Part shown: positions 54,826 through 62,689 of the stretch, one piece after another
Position numbering within the stretch: position 1 is the first letter of the stretch
How the letters are laid out: each line of letters begins with the position of its first letter
Assembly (NCBI RefSeq): GCF_001612685.1
Contig: NZ_BDAY01000069.1
Coordinates: 1-64,000 of the forward strand
Reading direction: 5' to 3'
DNA: 64,000 nucleotides
From: Nocardia altamirensis NBRC 108246
GTDB taxonomy: Bacteria > Actinomycetota > Actinomycetes > Mycobacteriales > Mycobacteriaceae
Made by a program: the position numbers and the translations under genes
Notes under the pieces: model-generated
Seen by the model: only the letters and a program-made list of their open reading frames with translations
The model's database searches: none
Told to the model about the DNA's origin: nothing

Positions 54826-55008
54826 TCAAATCAGCATTGGGGGCGGCGTCTTTCCATCGCTCCGACCCACGAAGGCGGCAATGGCGCCGACATTCAGGGC
54901 AATTGAGCAGATGACCAGAAAGTAAGTCGGCGCGAAATTTCCGACACGCCGCGACAGTTCAACGTCAACAACGCGACACTTGGCATGATCTCTCTTGCTA
55001 GACCACAC
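54826..55008 (-). CDS. possible small membrane protein, 60 aa
   Basis: The minus-strand frame encodes one good hydrophobic helix (FAPTYFLVICSIALNVGAIA) with a positive residue pair before it and a short polar tail (GRSDGKTPPPMLI). The 3' half has GC-rich third positions but the first 20 codons do not. The start is uncertain, and no Shine-Dalgarno stands out. It is divergent from, and overlaps, the promoter of the first 27-aa peptide. It could be a real microprotein or chance. Confidence 0.25.
   Translation of the reverse strand: MWSSKRDHAKCRVVDVELSRRVGNFAPTYFLVICSIALNVGAIAAFVGRSDGKTPPPMLI
54980..55004 (+). promoter_or_regulatory. promoter region of peptide A
   Basis: TTGCTAGACC followed by ACACT is repeated almost exactly upstream of peptide B (TTGCTACACC then CACACT, 55212-55227). 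The shared TAGACC/TACACC is the likely -10. A TTGGCA at 54980-54985 is nearby but too close for a standard -35. Confidence 0.4.
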
Positions 55009-55032
55009 TCAACTGACGAAAAGGAGTAACTC

Positions 55033-55116
55033 GTGCTTCTGTCTGTGACTCTCCCCCTCGGTCTCGGTGTCGCTGCTACCCTCGGCCTGGTTGTGGCCGC
55101 TCTCGGCCTGCTGTAA
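55033..55116 (+). CDS. 27-aa hydrophobic peptide A
   Basis: An AAAAGGAGTAA lies about 5 nt before a GTG that opens MLLSVTLPLG and continues with only Gly, Ala, Val, Leu and Thr to the end ALGLL, then TAA. There is no charged residue. The length and hydrophobicity fit one transmembrane or membrane-surface helix. It is 20/27 identical to peptide B, with the first ten residues and the last five unchanged. A dedicated terminator follows. Function is unknown. A type I toxin-like, membrane-stress or signalling peptide are possible. Confidence 0.75.
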   Translation: MLLSVTLPLGLGVAATLGLVVAALGLL

Positions 55117-55130
55117 CAGCCTCCGGGACT

Positions 55131-55167
55131 CGGGGTCAAGCGTCGGCAGGAGGGACGCTTGGCCCCG
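55131..55167 (+). terminator. terminator of peptide A
   Basis: CGGGGTCAAGCGTC pairs with GACGCTTGGCCCCG over 14 bp (one G-U) around a 9-nt loop. ATTTCTGATT follows. Confidence 0.8.
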
Positions 55168-55181
55168 ATTTCTGATTACTA

Positions 55182-55209
55182 GAATCTGGTTCGAATCCGA
55201 TTCAGGTTC
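55182..55209 (+). repeat. direct repeats upstream of peptide B
   Basis: GAATCTGGTTC and GATTCAGGTTC (9 of 11 identical) start 17 nt apart just upstream of the peptide B promoter. The spacing is compatible with a dimeric regulator. They are not found upstream of peptide A. Confidence 0.4.
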
Positions 55210-55252
55210 TGTTGCTACACCCACACTGATCGACCTACCAAAGGAGTAAATC

Positions 55253-55336
55253 GTGCTGCTGTCTGTGACTCTGCCCCTTGGCGCCGGCCTGGCTGCCGTT
55301 GTCGCTTTGGCTGTCACCGCGCTCGGCTTGCTGTAA
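55253..55336 (+). CDS. 27-aa hydrophobic peptide B
   Basis: An AAAGGAGTAA lies 5 nt before a GTG. The product begins MLLSVTLPLG and ends ALGLL like peptide A, with seven conservative substitutions between. Synonymous differences (for example CTT/CTG and CCC/CCC-CTT) show that the peptide sequence, not just the DNA, has been kept. It has its own promoter-like region and terminator, so the two peptides are separate tandem units. No homologue is known to me. Confidence 0.75.
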   Translation: MLLSVTLPLGAGLAAVVALAVTALGLL

Positions 55337-55350
55337 CCAAAGCCTTTTAA

Positions 55351-55397
55351 CGAAAAAGCGGGTTCGAGCGTCTGCAGGCGCTCGAGCCCGCTTTTCG
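55351..55397 (+). terminator. terminator of peptide B
   Basis: AAAAGCGGGTTCGAGCG pairs with CGCTCGAGCCCGCTTTT over 17 bp (one G-U) around an 8-nt loop, with a T run on the 3' side. This is the most canonical intrinsic terminator in the window. Confidence 0.9.
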
Positions 55398-55541
55398 TAT
55401 ACCCGGAGTAAGTGCGGCTTGGGTCGCCGCTGTTTTACCGTAGGTCGAGCACGTCGCAACGACGAGATTTCCGGTAAATAGAAAACGGCGGCCGCGCCGA
55501 TCGTTTCCGACCGGCAGGCCGCCGCGTGTGGTGTCGTTACG

Positions 55542-56390
55542 TTACGAGGGAGACAGGCGCAGCACGCCGCCCCACGGCCGCCCACCGGTGTTGCGCGGGT
55601 CCGGCTCGAGCAGCGGAGCAAGAGCTTTCAGATGCCACGGCAGGCGGTTGGCCTTGCGCGCGGTCATGTACACCGACTCCACATCCGTTGCGGTCCAACC
55701 ACGTTCTTCGAAATGCGCGATCGGATCATCGGACACGAACCGGAACGGCGCGTTCGCGAAGAGGGTGCCGCAGCTCTTCTCCATGGCGTTCTGCATCGTC
55801 GCGTTCATGACGTCGACGATCCACCAGTTGACGTTCGCCTCGCGCAGCGCGCTGGACAACTCGCCGACCTGATCGTCGTCCAGATACTGGACGAGTCCTT
55901 CGGTGATGACCAACGTGTTCGCCGGGCTGGTGACCTCCGCGGCCAGGAACGACCGCATCGCCTCGGCGTCGGAGAGGTCGACCGTGTGCCGCTGCAGGCG
56001 GCAGGTCGGCACCTCATCGGCCAGCAGCCGCTCCTTCTCGGCAAGCAGCCGAGGCAGGTCGGCCTCGACCCAGACCAGCTCCGGCGACAGATCGAGCCGG
56101 TAGGGCCGCGTATCGAGGCCCGCCGCCAGGTTCAGCACCTTCCGGCACCCGTGCGCGAGCGCGTCCTGGATCAGGTCATCGATGATCTTGGTTCGAACGA
56201 CGACACCCAATCCGGTTCGCATTTTGCGCGGAGCGGCGTTGATGATCTCGTAGCCGCTCGGGCCAGCCATTCGGTCGGCAAATGGATCACAGAATAGTGC
56301 GTCTTTTCGGGAAGATTCGATCGCCCGATATGCAGCTGCCCATCGCGCGGTGTCGGAAACATCGGTAATCAAGGGCTCTGTAGATACCAT
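55542..56390 (-). CDS. class I SAM-dependent methyltransferase (TIGR00027 type)
   Basis: The 282-aa protein belongs to the leucine-carboxyl-methyltransferase-like group that is greatly expanded in mycobacteria and Nocardia. SAM motifs are VLNLAAGLDTRPYRLD and VWVEADLP, with LVITEGLVQYL further on. Substrates are mostly unknown in this group. It has its own unit, converging on the 27-aa peptide genes. Confidence 0.88.
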   Translation of the reverse strand: MVSTEPLITDVSDTARWAAAYRAIESSRKDALFCDPFADRMAGPSGYEIINAAPRKMRTGLGVVVRTKIIDDLIQDALAHGCRKVLNLAAGLDTRPYRLDLSPELVWVEADLPRLLAEKERLLADEVPTCRLQRHTVDLSDAEAMRSFLAAEVTSPANTLVITEGLVQYLDDDQVGELSSALREANVNWWIVDVMNATMQNAMEKSCGTLFANAPFRFVSDDPIAHFEERGWTATDVESVYMTARKANRLPWHLKALAPLLEPDPRNTGGRPWGGVLRLSPS

Positions 56391-56506
56391 GCAGGCAGGA
56401 TATACGGGCGCACAGCTCAGGTATGCCGATCAGCTCGGCGTGTCAGCGCAGGCAGCACGGGGTACAAATGTTGCCGGTGCCGAGTCGCATTACACGTACA
56501 GGAAAT

Positions 56507-56532
56507 CGGCGTGCGTCGAAATACGCACGCCG
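56507..56532 (-). repeat. perfect 10-bp hairpin
   Basis: CGGCGTGCGT and ACGCACGCCG enclose CGAAAT. Together with the next stem it lies between the mycolyltransferase and methyltransferase genes and may assist termination. Confidence 0.55.
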
Positions 56533-56543
56533 CACCTGGAGTT

Positions 56544-56590
56544 GGTGCGTGGCCGACCGCTATACCTGTGCTAGCTATCGGCCACGCACC
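56544..56590 (-). terminator. terminator of the mycolyltransferase gene
   Basis: GGTGCGTGGCCGA and TCGGCCACGCACC form a perfect 13-bp stem. The loop can pair further (GCTA with TAGC). It begins 36 nt beyond the stop. Confidence 0.7.
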
Positions 56591-56625
56591 GGAAATTCCG
56601 GCTTCCCAGCTTTCTTGCGTTCGAA

Positions 56626-57750
56626 CTACTTCTCCGACAATCCCATACCGCGTGCGAGCACCGGCCACGACCGCTTGAACTCGTCCTGCCAGTAACCCCA
56701 GGAGTGCGTACCCGAGGTGAAGTGGAAGGTCGCGGGGATACCCAGCGACTCCAGCTTCTGCTGCATATTGCGCGTGCAGTAGTTGGTGGCCGCCTCGATC
56801 AGGCCGCCGACGGCCATTTGTCCGGCAAGGGCTTCCGGCCCGATCTGATTGTCGTCGTTGTCGACCTGAGTCCGGTTTCCGCCGAGTTGCTCGTTGCGAC
56901 CGTTGATCGTGTCGTACTTGCCGGGGCTACCGTCGCCCGACGAGAAGTACATTTCCAGCCCACGCAACTTGTCGGCGTGCACCAGCGCGTCATTGGCCGC
57001 CCATTCGGGCGAGCCCGTCGGGCCCCACATGTTGTCGGTGTTGCCACCGCCCATGCCGACCACTGCCCTGACAAAGGCGGTGCCGAGGTTGTCGCTGGTC
57101 TGGGCGCAACCGCTGTAGGCAGCGACGGCCTTGTAGAGGCCGGGCTTGGCGATCGGCATCGTCAGCACGGTGGTCCCCGCGGTGGAGATGCCCGCGATGC
57201 CGTTGGTGCCGTTGGTGTTGAATGCCGAGTCGATCAGCGGCGGCAGTTCCTCGGTGAGGTAGGTCTTCCATTTGTTGCGGCCGAGTACCGGATCGTCGTT
57301 GATCCAGTCGGCGTAGTAACTGAACGGCCCGCCGATCGGCATGACCAGGTTGACGTCCTTGTCCGCCATGAACTGACGAATGTCGGTCTGCACCTGCCAC
57401 GAGGCGAGGCCCTCACCGCCGTCGGCGCCATTCAGCAGATAAAGGGCAGGACGCGGCTTCGAGGCATTCGCGGGGAGTTGCACCTCGACCGGGAAAGTCT
57501 TGTCCATCGCTGCGGAATGCACCTGCAGCCGGACATTACGGTCATCGATCTGTTCGACACTTTCGATTCGCGAGCCGTCCGCGGATACCGCATTGGTGGC
57601 GATATGCACGGGCGTGAGCGGCTCAGCAGAAACTGAAACAGTGCCGAATCCAGTCATAACACCGACAAGCAGCCCAGCTACCGCGGTGCCGACCGCGACA
57701 GTACTGCGCGAGAACACAGGTTTCACTACGCTTGGGAAGGTCGATTTCAT
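56626..57750 (-). CDS. mycolyltransferase / antigen 85-like esterase
   Basis: The 374-aa precursor has a signal peptide with a long hydrophobic core (TAVAGLLVGVMTGFGTVSVSA). The alpha/beta hydrolase domain follows the Ag85 plan: PALYLLNGADGG, MPIGGPFSYYADW, nucleophile elbow GISTAG, SGDGSPGKYD and the C-terminal His in SGTHSWGYW. Ag85 enzymes move mycolic acids between trehalose and arabinogalactan outside the membrane. The WxxEL tract normal for Ag85 is here KTYLTEELPPLID. The start MKSTFPSVV is set by the signal peptide. Confidence 0.9.
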   Translation of the reverse strand: MKSTFPSVVKPVFSRSTVAVGTAVAGLLVGVMTGFGTVSVSAEPLTPVHIATNAVSADGSRIESVEQIDDRNVRLQVHSAAMDKTFPVEVQLPANASKPRPALYLLNGADGGEGLASWQVQTDIRQFMADKDVNLVMPIGGPFSYYADWINDDPVLGRNKWKTYLTEELPPLIDSAFNTNGTNGIAGISTAGTTVLTMPIAKPGLYKAVAAYSGCAQTSDNLGTAFVRAVVGMGGGNTDNMWGPTGSPEWAANDALVHADKLRGLEMYFSSGDGSPGKYDTINGRNEQLGGNRTQVDNDDNQIGPEALAGQMAVGGLIEAATNYCTRNMQQKLESLGIPATFHFTSGTHSWGYWQDEFKRSWPVLARGMGLSEK

Positions 57751-57971
57751 AGCGTCCAGCTTCGAGCATAGTGGTTGTCTATCGACGCAACGACACGCAC
57801 TTATATGGCACTGACTACGCACAACGGGAACCCTTCTGCTTCTGGAGGTTTCGCTGATTTGACATTCACCGGAAAGTCGCGCATTCGGGCCGAGAATTCG
57901 CGCCGCCAATCGGTTGCCGTACAACAGTTCAGCGGTGCGCGGAGCACCTTAACCGCTCTCGATCCGAAAAG

Positions 57972-59150
57972 CTAATTCGCCCCGGCGGCGGCGGAACGGA
58001 CGCGCGCCAGAAAGGTATCGATGGCCACCCGCATCTCATGGTTGATCTGGAGGTGCTGGCCGGTGCCGACGACCGTCTTGAACTCGACCCGACTCGCGGT
58101 GAGCCTGCCGACGAGGGCCGCGTGCAGCGGCGCGGGCACCGCGATGTCGGTGACGTTGAACAGCAACAGGATTGGATCGGTGTAGTCGTGCGTCGGCACG
58201 CCCATGTACTCGGTGAGCACCGCATGCAGGCGCTCGTCGAGCAGCGGCTTGGCCAGCAGCTCGCTGATCCGGACTCCCTTCACCACCTCGGCGATCTGGT
58301 CCTGGCAGAGGCTGCCGACGGCGTCGAGGATCTCCCGCCCGCGCGGGGTGAGGAAGCTGTCGATGTCCGCGTCCGGCCGTGCGACGCGGACGCCGGCGAG
58401 CACGCTCGTGAAGAAGACGTTGAGGGCGTCGCCGATGAAGCTGGGCAGGTCGGGTCCCCACGGCCCTGCCATCGGCAGGAGGTTCTCCGCCTCGGATTCG
58501 GGGTCGATCGCGATCGAGCCGCGGAAGTCGAGCTCCGGCGCATAGGTGCGCTGCAGATAGGCCGCGCCGAGCGCCGCTTGCCCGCCTTGCGAACCGCCGA
58601 ACACCATCCAGGTCTTCGACAACGCGGGGATGCGTGACCTGGCCGCCTTCACCAAGTCGATGATCGCGGCGGCCTCGGTCTTCAATTCGAGATAGGGATG
58701 CGTCCCGGTGTCGAACCGGCCGAGTCCGAGGTAGTCGGTCGCCAGTACGGCGAAGCCCTTGCCGAGAAAGCTGCGGAGGAACCCGTCCTCGATGGCCCTG
58801 CGCTCAGGCCACGGGCCGCGCGCCGGATCGGACTGGCCGCCGCATCCGGGGCCGAGGCCGAAGCTGCCGTGCGCGAAGGCGAGCACCGGCCACCCGCCCG
58901 CAGGCGCGGGTCCGTCCGGCATGAGCACTGCGCCGCTGACAGGTTGCGCGGTGCCGTCCGAGCCGGTCGTCCAGTACTCGACGACCGAGCTGCCGTTGGT
59001 GCCACGCCACCCGTCGACTTGGGGCAGCACGTCGATCACGGTTCCCGGCACGGAGGCCGCGCTCGCCGGTGCCACGGTCATCCCGATTGCGAAGGATGCC
59101 GACACTGCGGCAGCGACGGCCAAGCGCCGCCAGGAACCGAACGATCGCAT
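57972..59150 (-). CDS. secretory lipase family protein
   Basis: The 392-aa precursor has a signal peptide ending near APASAAS. The hydrolase domain belongs to the LIP/secretory lipase group (Pfam 03583). Landmarks are VLAFAHGSFGLGPGCGG, nucleophile elbow FGGSQGGQAALGA and a C-terminal His region GTGQHLQINHEMR. It is expected to cleave acylglycerols or other esters outside the cell. It lies upstream of the mycolyltransferase gene in the same direction, 221 nt apart. Confidence 0.86.
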   Translation of the reverse strand: MRSFGSWRRLAVAAAVSASFAIGMTVAPASAASVPGTVIDVLPQVDGWRGTNGSSVVEYWTTGSDGTAQPVSGAVLMPDGPAPAGGWPVLAFAHGSFGLGPGCGGQSDPARGPWPERRAIEDGFLRSFLGKGFAVLATDYLGLGRFDTGTHPYLELKTEAAAIIDLVKAARSRIPALSKTWMVFGGSQGGQAALGAAYLQRTYAPELDFRGSIAIDPESEAENLLPMAGPWGPDLPSFIGDALNVFFTSVLAGVRVARPDADIDSFLTPRGREILDAVGSLCQDQIAEVVKGVRISELLAKPLLDERLHAVLTEYMGVPTHDYTDPILLLFNVTDIAVPAPLHAALVGRLTASRVEFKTVVGTGQHLQINHEMRVAIDTFLARVRSAAAGAN

Positions 59151-59364
59151 CGGACACCACTTTCCGTTTCGGCAGAGACGAACGCGCGCGACGGTGCAAT
59201 GTTTTCGAGATGTTAGTTCCGAGCGGCACGATTCTACGCAGGTCAGGAATTGATACCGGTTCCTGCCGTGGTGTGTCGCACAGCGCTTTACAGCTTCTCA
59301 CTCAGCGGAGCGCGAGAAGAAAAATATCAGACGTCCAGCATATTCATAGGACGAATTGCCGTGA

Positions 59365-59796
59365 CTACTCCGGATTGGTGGAAACCAACTCGAGCAGCCG
59401 CATCAGTTCGGCATAACGCCGTGCACCGATCCGCCCCCGCAGTTCCTGTTCCGCCCGCGCCTCCTCGGCCCGCACCGAGGCGACGAGCTCGGAGCCGAGC
59501 CTGCTCAACCCGATCAGGATCCGGCGACGGTCGTCCTGCGCAGCAAGCCGGAAGATCAGGCCGCGTTCGGCCAGGTAGTCCGCGTGCCTGGTCGCCGAGG
59601 ACGGCGCGAGTTGCGACCTGGCCGCCAGCTCGCTCATGGTGATGCCCGTCTCACTGGAGAGATTCGAGAGCATCGACCACTGATCGGCCGTGAGCTGCCT
59701 GGCACACAATGCCGCGTCCAAGTGACGCAGCCAACCGCGTTCCGCGGCACGCAGCGCACCATGCAGCGTCGAGTATCCGCTTACAATGGTCGTCAT
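59365..59796 (-). CDS. MarR family transcriptional regulator
   Basis: The 143-aa winged-helix protein has recognition-helix region MSELAARSQLAPSSATRHADYL, wing DDRRRILIGLSRLG and a C-terminal dimerisation helix. It is divergent from the AmiC-like gene across a 51-bp spacer, so it probably controls that gene and itself. An imperfect inverted repeat (TCGCTCGAACGAG, 59821-59833) in the spacer is the candidate site. No conserved redox Cys is present. Confidence 0.88.
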   Translation of the reverse strand: MTTIVSGYSTLHGALRAAERGWLRHLDAALCARQLTADQWSMLSNLSSETGITMSELAARSQLAPSSATRHADYLAERGLIFRLAAQDDRRRILIGLSRLGSELVASVRAEEARAEQELRGRIGARRYAELMRLLELVSTNPE

Positions 59797-59847
59797 TGTT
59801 ATTCCTGCCTGCCATGAATTTCGCTCGAACGAGAAGAAGAGTACCGA

Positions 59848-60924
59848 ATGTCAGCGTTCGGCGAGAGCCCAGAGGGCACTATCGAGATCTTGAACATTGT
59901 TCCGATGCAGGGACCAGGCGGTATCGTGGCCCCCTCCTGCGACGCGGCGATTTCCCTTGCCGTCGACGAAATCAACCGTGGCACAGGAATTCTGGGCAGG
60001 GAAATTCGTACTACGAATATCGACGGCGGGCGGGCGCCGCACGAGGTGGCGCGTGAGGTTTCCGCGTTGCTCGCGACCGGCATGGTGGACGCGATCACCG
60101 GCTGGCACACCTCCGCGGTGCGGCTGGCCGTCTCGCGGGCAACCGAGAGCCGAGTGCCCTATCTGTTCGCCACCGGGCACGAGGGCCTGCCGAACGAGCG
60201 GCCAGGGGTGCTGATGCTCGGCGAACACCCGGCGGGGCAGACATTGCCCGCCGTGCGCTGGCTGGAACGCGAGCACGGGGTGCGGCGCTGGGCCATCATC
60301 GGCAACGACTACATCTGGCCGCGAGAGTCGGCCAAGGCGATCCGGCAAAGCCTGACCGATCCTGGCGCCATCGTGCTCGAGCGGTTCGTGCCGCTCGGCT
60401 CGCCGGACTTCGGCGACTTCCTGTCCCATCCCGCGCTCGACAAAGCCGACGGGGTGGTGATCCTGATGGTCGGCGCGGACGTGTCCCGGTTCAACCGGCA
60501 GTTCGCCGCGACCGGCCGCGCGGGCGCACAGCTGCGGATGAGCCCCGCCGCCGACGAGAACGTGCTGCTTGCCGCCGGTCCCGGCGCCAACCACAACTTC
60601 TACGTGGCATCCAGCTTCTTCATCGACCAGCAGACCTCGGACGGGCGCGAACGGGTGGCAGGCTATCGCAGGCTGCACGGCGAATTCGCGCCGGCGCTCA
60701 CCAGCTTCAGCAACATGACCTACGAGGCCATCCACACGCTGGCCGGGATCGCGCACGCGGTCGGATCACTGCGCGTACCCGATGTGCTCGGCGCGCTCGA
60801 CCACGGCGTGCTGCTGGAAACCCCGAGCGGCCCGAGGGCCTTCCAGGGCAACCAGGCCATCCAGCACGGCTACATCGCCCGCGCGAACGGCGTCGAGTTC
60901 GACATCGTCGCCAGAATCACCTGA
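59848..60924 (+). CDS. AmiC-like periplasmic-binding-fold sensor without signal peptide
   Basis: The 358-aa type 1 periplasmic-binding protein resembles AmiC, the amide sensor, and short-chain amide/urea receptors. Features include GIVAPSCDAAISLAVDEINRGTGILGREI (in parts: CDAAISLAVDEIN, GILGREI) and IGNDYIWPRESAK. There is no signal peptide or lipobox, so it should stay in the cytoplasm as a ligand sensor. It has GAAGAAGAG before the ATG. It may sense an amide or nitrile and act with the MarR protein. Confidence 0.82.
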   Translation: MSAFGESPEGTIEILNIVPMQGPGGIVAPSCDAAISLAVDEINRGTGILGREIRTTNIDGGRAPHEVAREVSALLATGMVDAITGWHTSAVRLAVSRATESRVPYLFATGHEGLPNERPGVLMLGEHPAGQTLPAVRWLEREHGVRRWAIIGNDYIWPRESAKAIRQSLTDPGAIVLERFVPLGSPDFGDFLSHPALDKADGVVILMVGADVSRFNRQFAATGRAGAQLRMSPAADENVLLAAGPGANHNFYVASSFFIDQQTSDGRERVAGYRRLHGEFAPALTSFSNMTYEAIHTLAGIAHAVGSLRVPDVLGALDHGVLLETPSGPRAFQGNQAIQHGYIARANGVEFDIVARIT

Positions 60925-61005
60925 GTTGTTGGCGGCGCCTGCGGCGCTGCGTGTTCGCTCGCAAAACTCGCGCTGCAGTGGTTGCGAAGCGAGTACCGGC
61001 TCGAA

Positions 61006-61683
61006 TCAGGCCGAGACCAAAGTGTCCAGCACCGAGAGGAACATGCCGAGGCCGTCGTCGCTCGGACCGGTCAGTGGCTCGGTCGCGTGCTCGGGGTGCG
61101 GCATCAGGCCGACGATGCGACCGTTGGCCGAGGCGATGCCCGCGATGCCGCGCTGCGAACCGTTCGGGTTCTCGCCCGCGTAGCGGAAGACCACCCGGCC
61201 TTCACCTTCCAGCTCATCGAGCACGGCGGTGGAAGCCTGGAACCGGCCGTCCTGGGACTTCAGCGGGATCAGCAGCTGAGCGCCGACCTCATAGCGTGAA
61301 GTCCATGCGGTAGCGGTCGATTCGACCCGCAGCCACTCGTCGCGGCAGATGAAATGCCGGCCGACGTTGCCGGTCAGCGCACCGGGCAGCAGCCCGGCCT
61401 CGCACAGCACCTGAAAGCCGTTGCAGATGCCGAGGACTGGAAGGCCGGTCTTCGCAGCGCGCATGACCTCGCCCATCACCGGCGCGAACCGGGCGATCGC
61501 GCCGGCCCGCAAGTAGTCGCCGTAGGAGAATCCGCCGGGCACGATGACCGCGTCGACCTGCTTCAGATCGGCGTCGGCATGCCACAGGCTGACTGCTTCG
61601 GCACCGGCCAGCCGCGCCGCCCGTGCCGCGTCGACATCGTCGAGTGTGCCGGGAAAAGTGATGACCCCGATGCGCGCAGTCAT
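61006..61683 (-). CDS. purQ: phosphoribosylformylglycinamidine synthase subunit PurQ
   Basis: PurQ is the class I glutamine amidotransferase that supplies ammonia to PurL. The 225-aa product has the nucleophile Cys in GICNGFQVL and the His/Glu pair in MPHPEHA. The ATG overlaps the purS stop by four bases. The partner purL is about 14 kb away in this window. Confidence 0.95.
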   Translation of the reverse strand: MTARIGVITFPGTLDDVDAARAARLAGAEAVSLWHADADLKQVDAVIVPGGFSYGDYLRAGAIARFAPVMGEVMRAAKTGLPVLGICNGFQVLCEAGLLPGALTGNVGRHFICRDEWLRVESTATAWTSRYEVGAQLLIPLKSQDGRFQASTAVLDELEGEGRVVFRYAGENPNGSQRGIAGIASANGRIVGLMPHPEHATEPLTGPSDDGLGMFLSVLDTLVSA

Positions 61684-61916
61684 GGCAGGCGAACGACCTT
61701 CCACTCCTCGATCACCGTGTTGCACAGCAGTGATTCTGCGATCTGCTCGAGCTCGGCGTCCCCGACATTGTCATCGACGTCGAGTTCGAATCGCTTGCCC
61801 TGCCGTACATCCGAGATGCCCTCGAATCCCAGGCGCGGGAGCGCGCCGACGATGGCCTGTCCCTGGGGGTCCAGGATTTCGGCCTTCGGCATCACCTCGA
61901 CCACGACTCGTGCCAC
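61680..61916 (-). CDS. purS: phosphoribosylformylglycinamidine synthase subunit PurS
   Basis: PurS is the small bridging subunit of the three-part FGAM synthase. The 78-aa product starts VARVVVEVMPKAEILDPQG, the family's invariant N-terminus, and contains RQGKRFELDV. The GTG has GAGGAG 6 nt upstream, which decides it over a longer open extension of 35 residues. Confidence 0.94.
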   Translation of the reverse strand: MARVVVEVMPKAEILDPQGQAIVGALPRLGFEGISDVRQGKRFELDVDDNVGDAELEQIAESLLCNTVIEEWKVVRLP

Positions 61917-62001
61917 GCGTTGCTCCTCATGTGGTGGTGGGGGGGTTACCTGAGCAGCGTAGTTGTGCTGCTCGGCCACGGCATCCGCGGGGTGGGCCAA
62001 A

Positions 62002-62007
62002 TACCAT
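62002..62007 (+). promoter_or_regulatory. -10 element of the MBL-fold gene, leaderless start
   Basis: TACCAT ends 6 nt before the ATG at 62014 and rules against upstream in-frame starts. Confidence 0.55.
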
Positions 62008-62013
62008 GGCGGA

Positions 62014-62658
62014 ATGCGCATAGCTCACTTCGGCCACTCCTGTCTCCTCGTCGAGCTACACGGCAAAAAGGTGCTGTTCGATCCCGGCACCTTCGCGCAC
62101 GGCTTCGAGGGCCTCACCGATCTGGACGCGATCGCGATCACCCATCAGCACCCCGACCACATCGATCCGAACCGGATCGATGCGCTGGTCGAGGCGAATC
62201 CCGGCGCCAGGCTGCTCGCCGATCCGCAGACCGCGCAGCAGCGCGGCGGGCGGTGGGAGGCGGTGCACGCGGGCAACGTGCTCGCGCTCGGCGAGCTCCA
62301 GATCACCGGCGGTGGCGGCAGGCACGCGGTGATCCATCCCGAGCTGCCGGTGATCGACAACACCGTCTTCCAGCTCGGCACCCCGGACGACCCTGCGCAA
62401 TTGGTGCACCCCGGCGATTCGCTGTGGGTGCCGCCCGTCCAGGTCGGCGTGCTCGCGCTGCCTGCCGCCGCACCGTGGATGCGGATCAGCGAGGCGGTCG
62501 ACTATCTGCGCGCGGTGGCGCCACGCACGGCGCTGCCCATCCACTACGGCATCATCGCGCAGGAGGCGCAGGGCATCTACTTCGGCAGGCTGTCCGAAAT
62601 GGGGCCTGCCGGTACGGAATTCACCGTGGTGGCGCCGGAGGACCAGCGCGAGTTCTAG
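62014..62658 (+). CDS. MBL-fold metal-dependent hydrolase
   Basis: The 214-aa protein begins MRIAHFGHSCLLVE and has the metal motif THQHPDHID (HxHxDH), with a later His in PIHYG. It belongs to the UlaG/YtkL-like part of the metallo-beta-lactamase superfamily, often with phosphodiesterase or lactonase activity. It is divergent from purS, as in the mycobacterial purS/Rv0786c arrangement as I recall it. Substrate unknown. Confidence 0.88.
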   Translation: MRIAHFGHSCLLVELHGKKVLFDPGTFAHGFEGLTDLDAIAITHQHPDHIDPNRIDALVEANPGARLLADPQTAQQRGGRWEAVHAGNVLALGELQITGGGGRHAVIHPELPVIDNTVFQLGTPDDPAQLVHPGDSLWVPPVQVGVLALPAAAPWMRISEAVDYLRAVAPRTALPIHYGIIAQEAQGIYFGRLSEMGPAGTEFTVVAPEDQREF

Positions 62659-62689
62659 TGCGTCGTCCAGAAAGTTCCCGGACGAGGCA

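Noticed and set aside
55184..55205. tRNA T-arm-like GGTTCGAATCC
   Set aside because: The flanking bases do not form a T stem, and no acceptor, D or anticodon arms can be drawn around it. No duplicated att-like copy was found in the window.
55542..60924. Mobile element carrying the secreted-protein block
   Set aside because: No transposase, integrase, flanking tRNA or direct repeats were seen. The block may be variable, but the sequence shows no mechanism of transfer.
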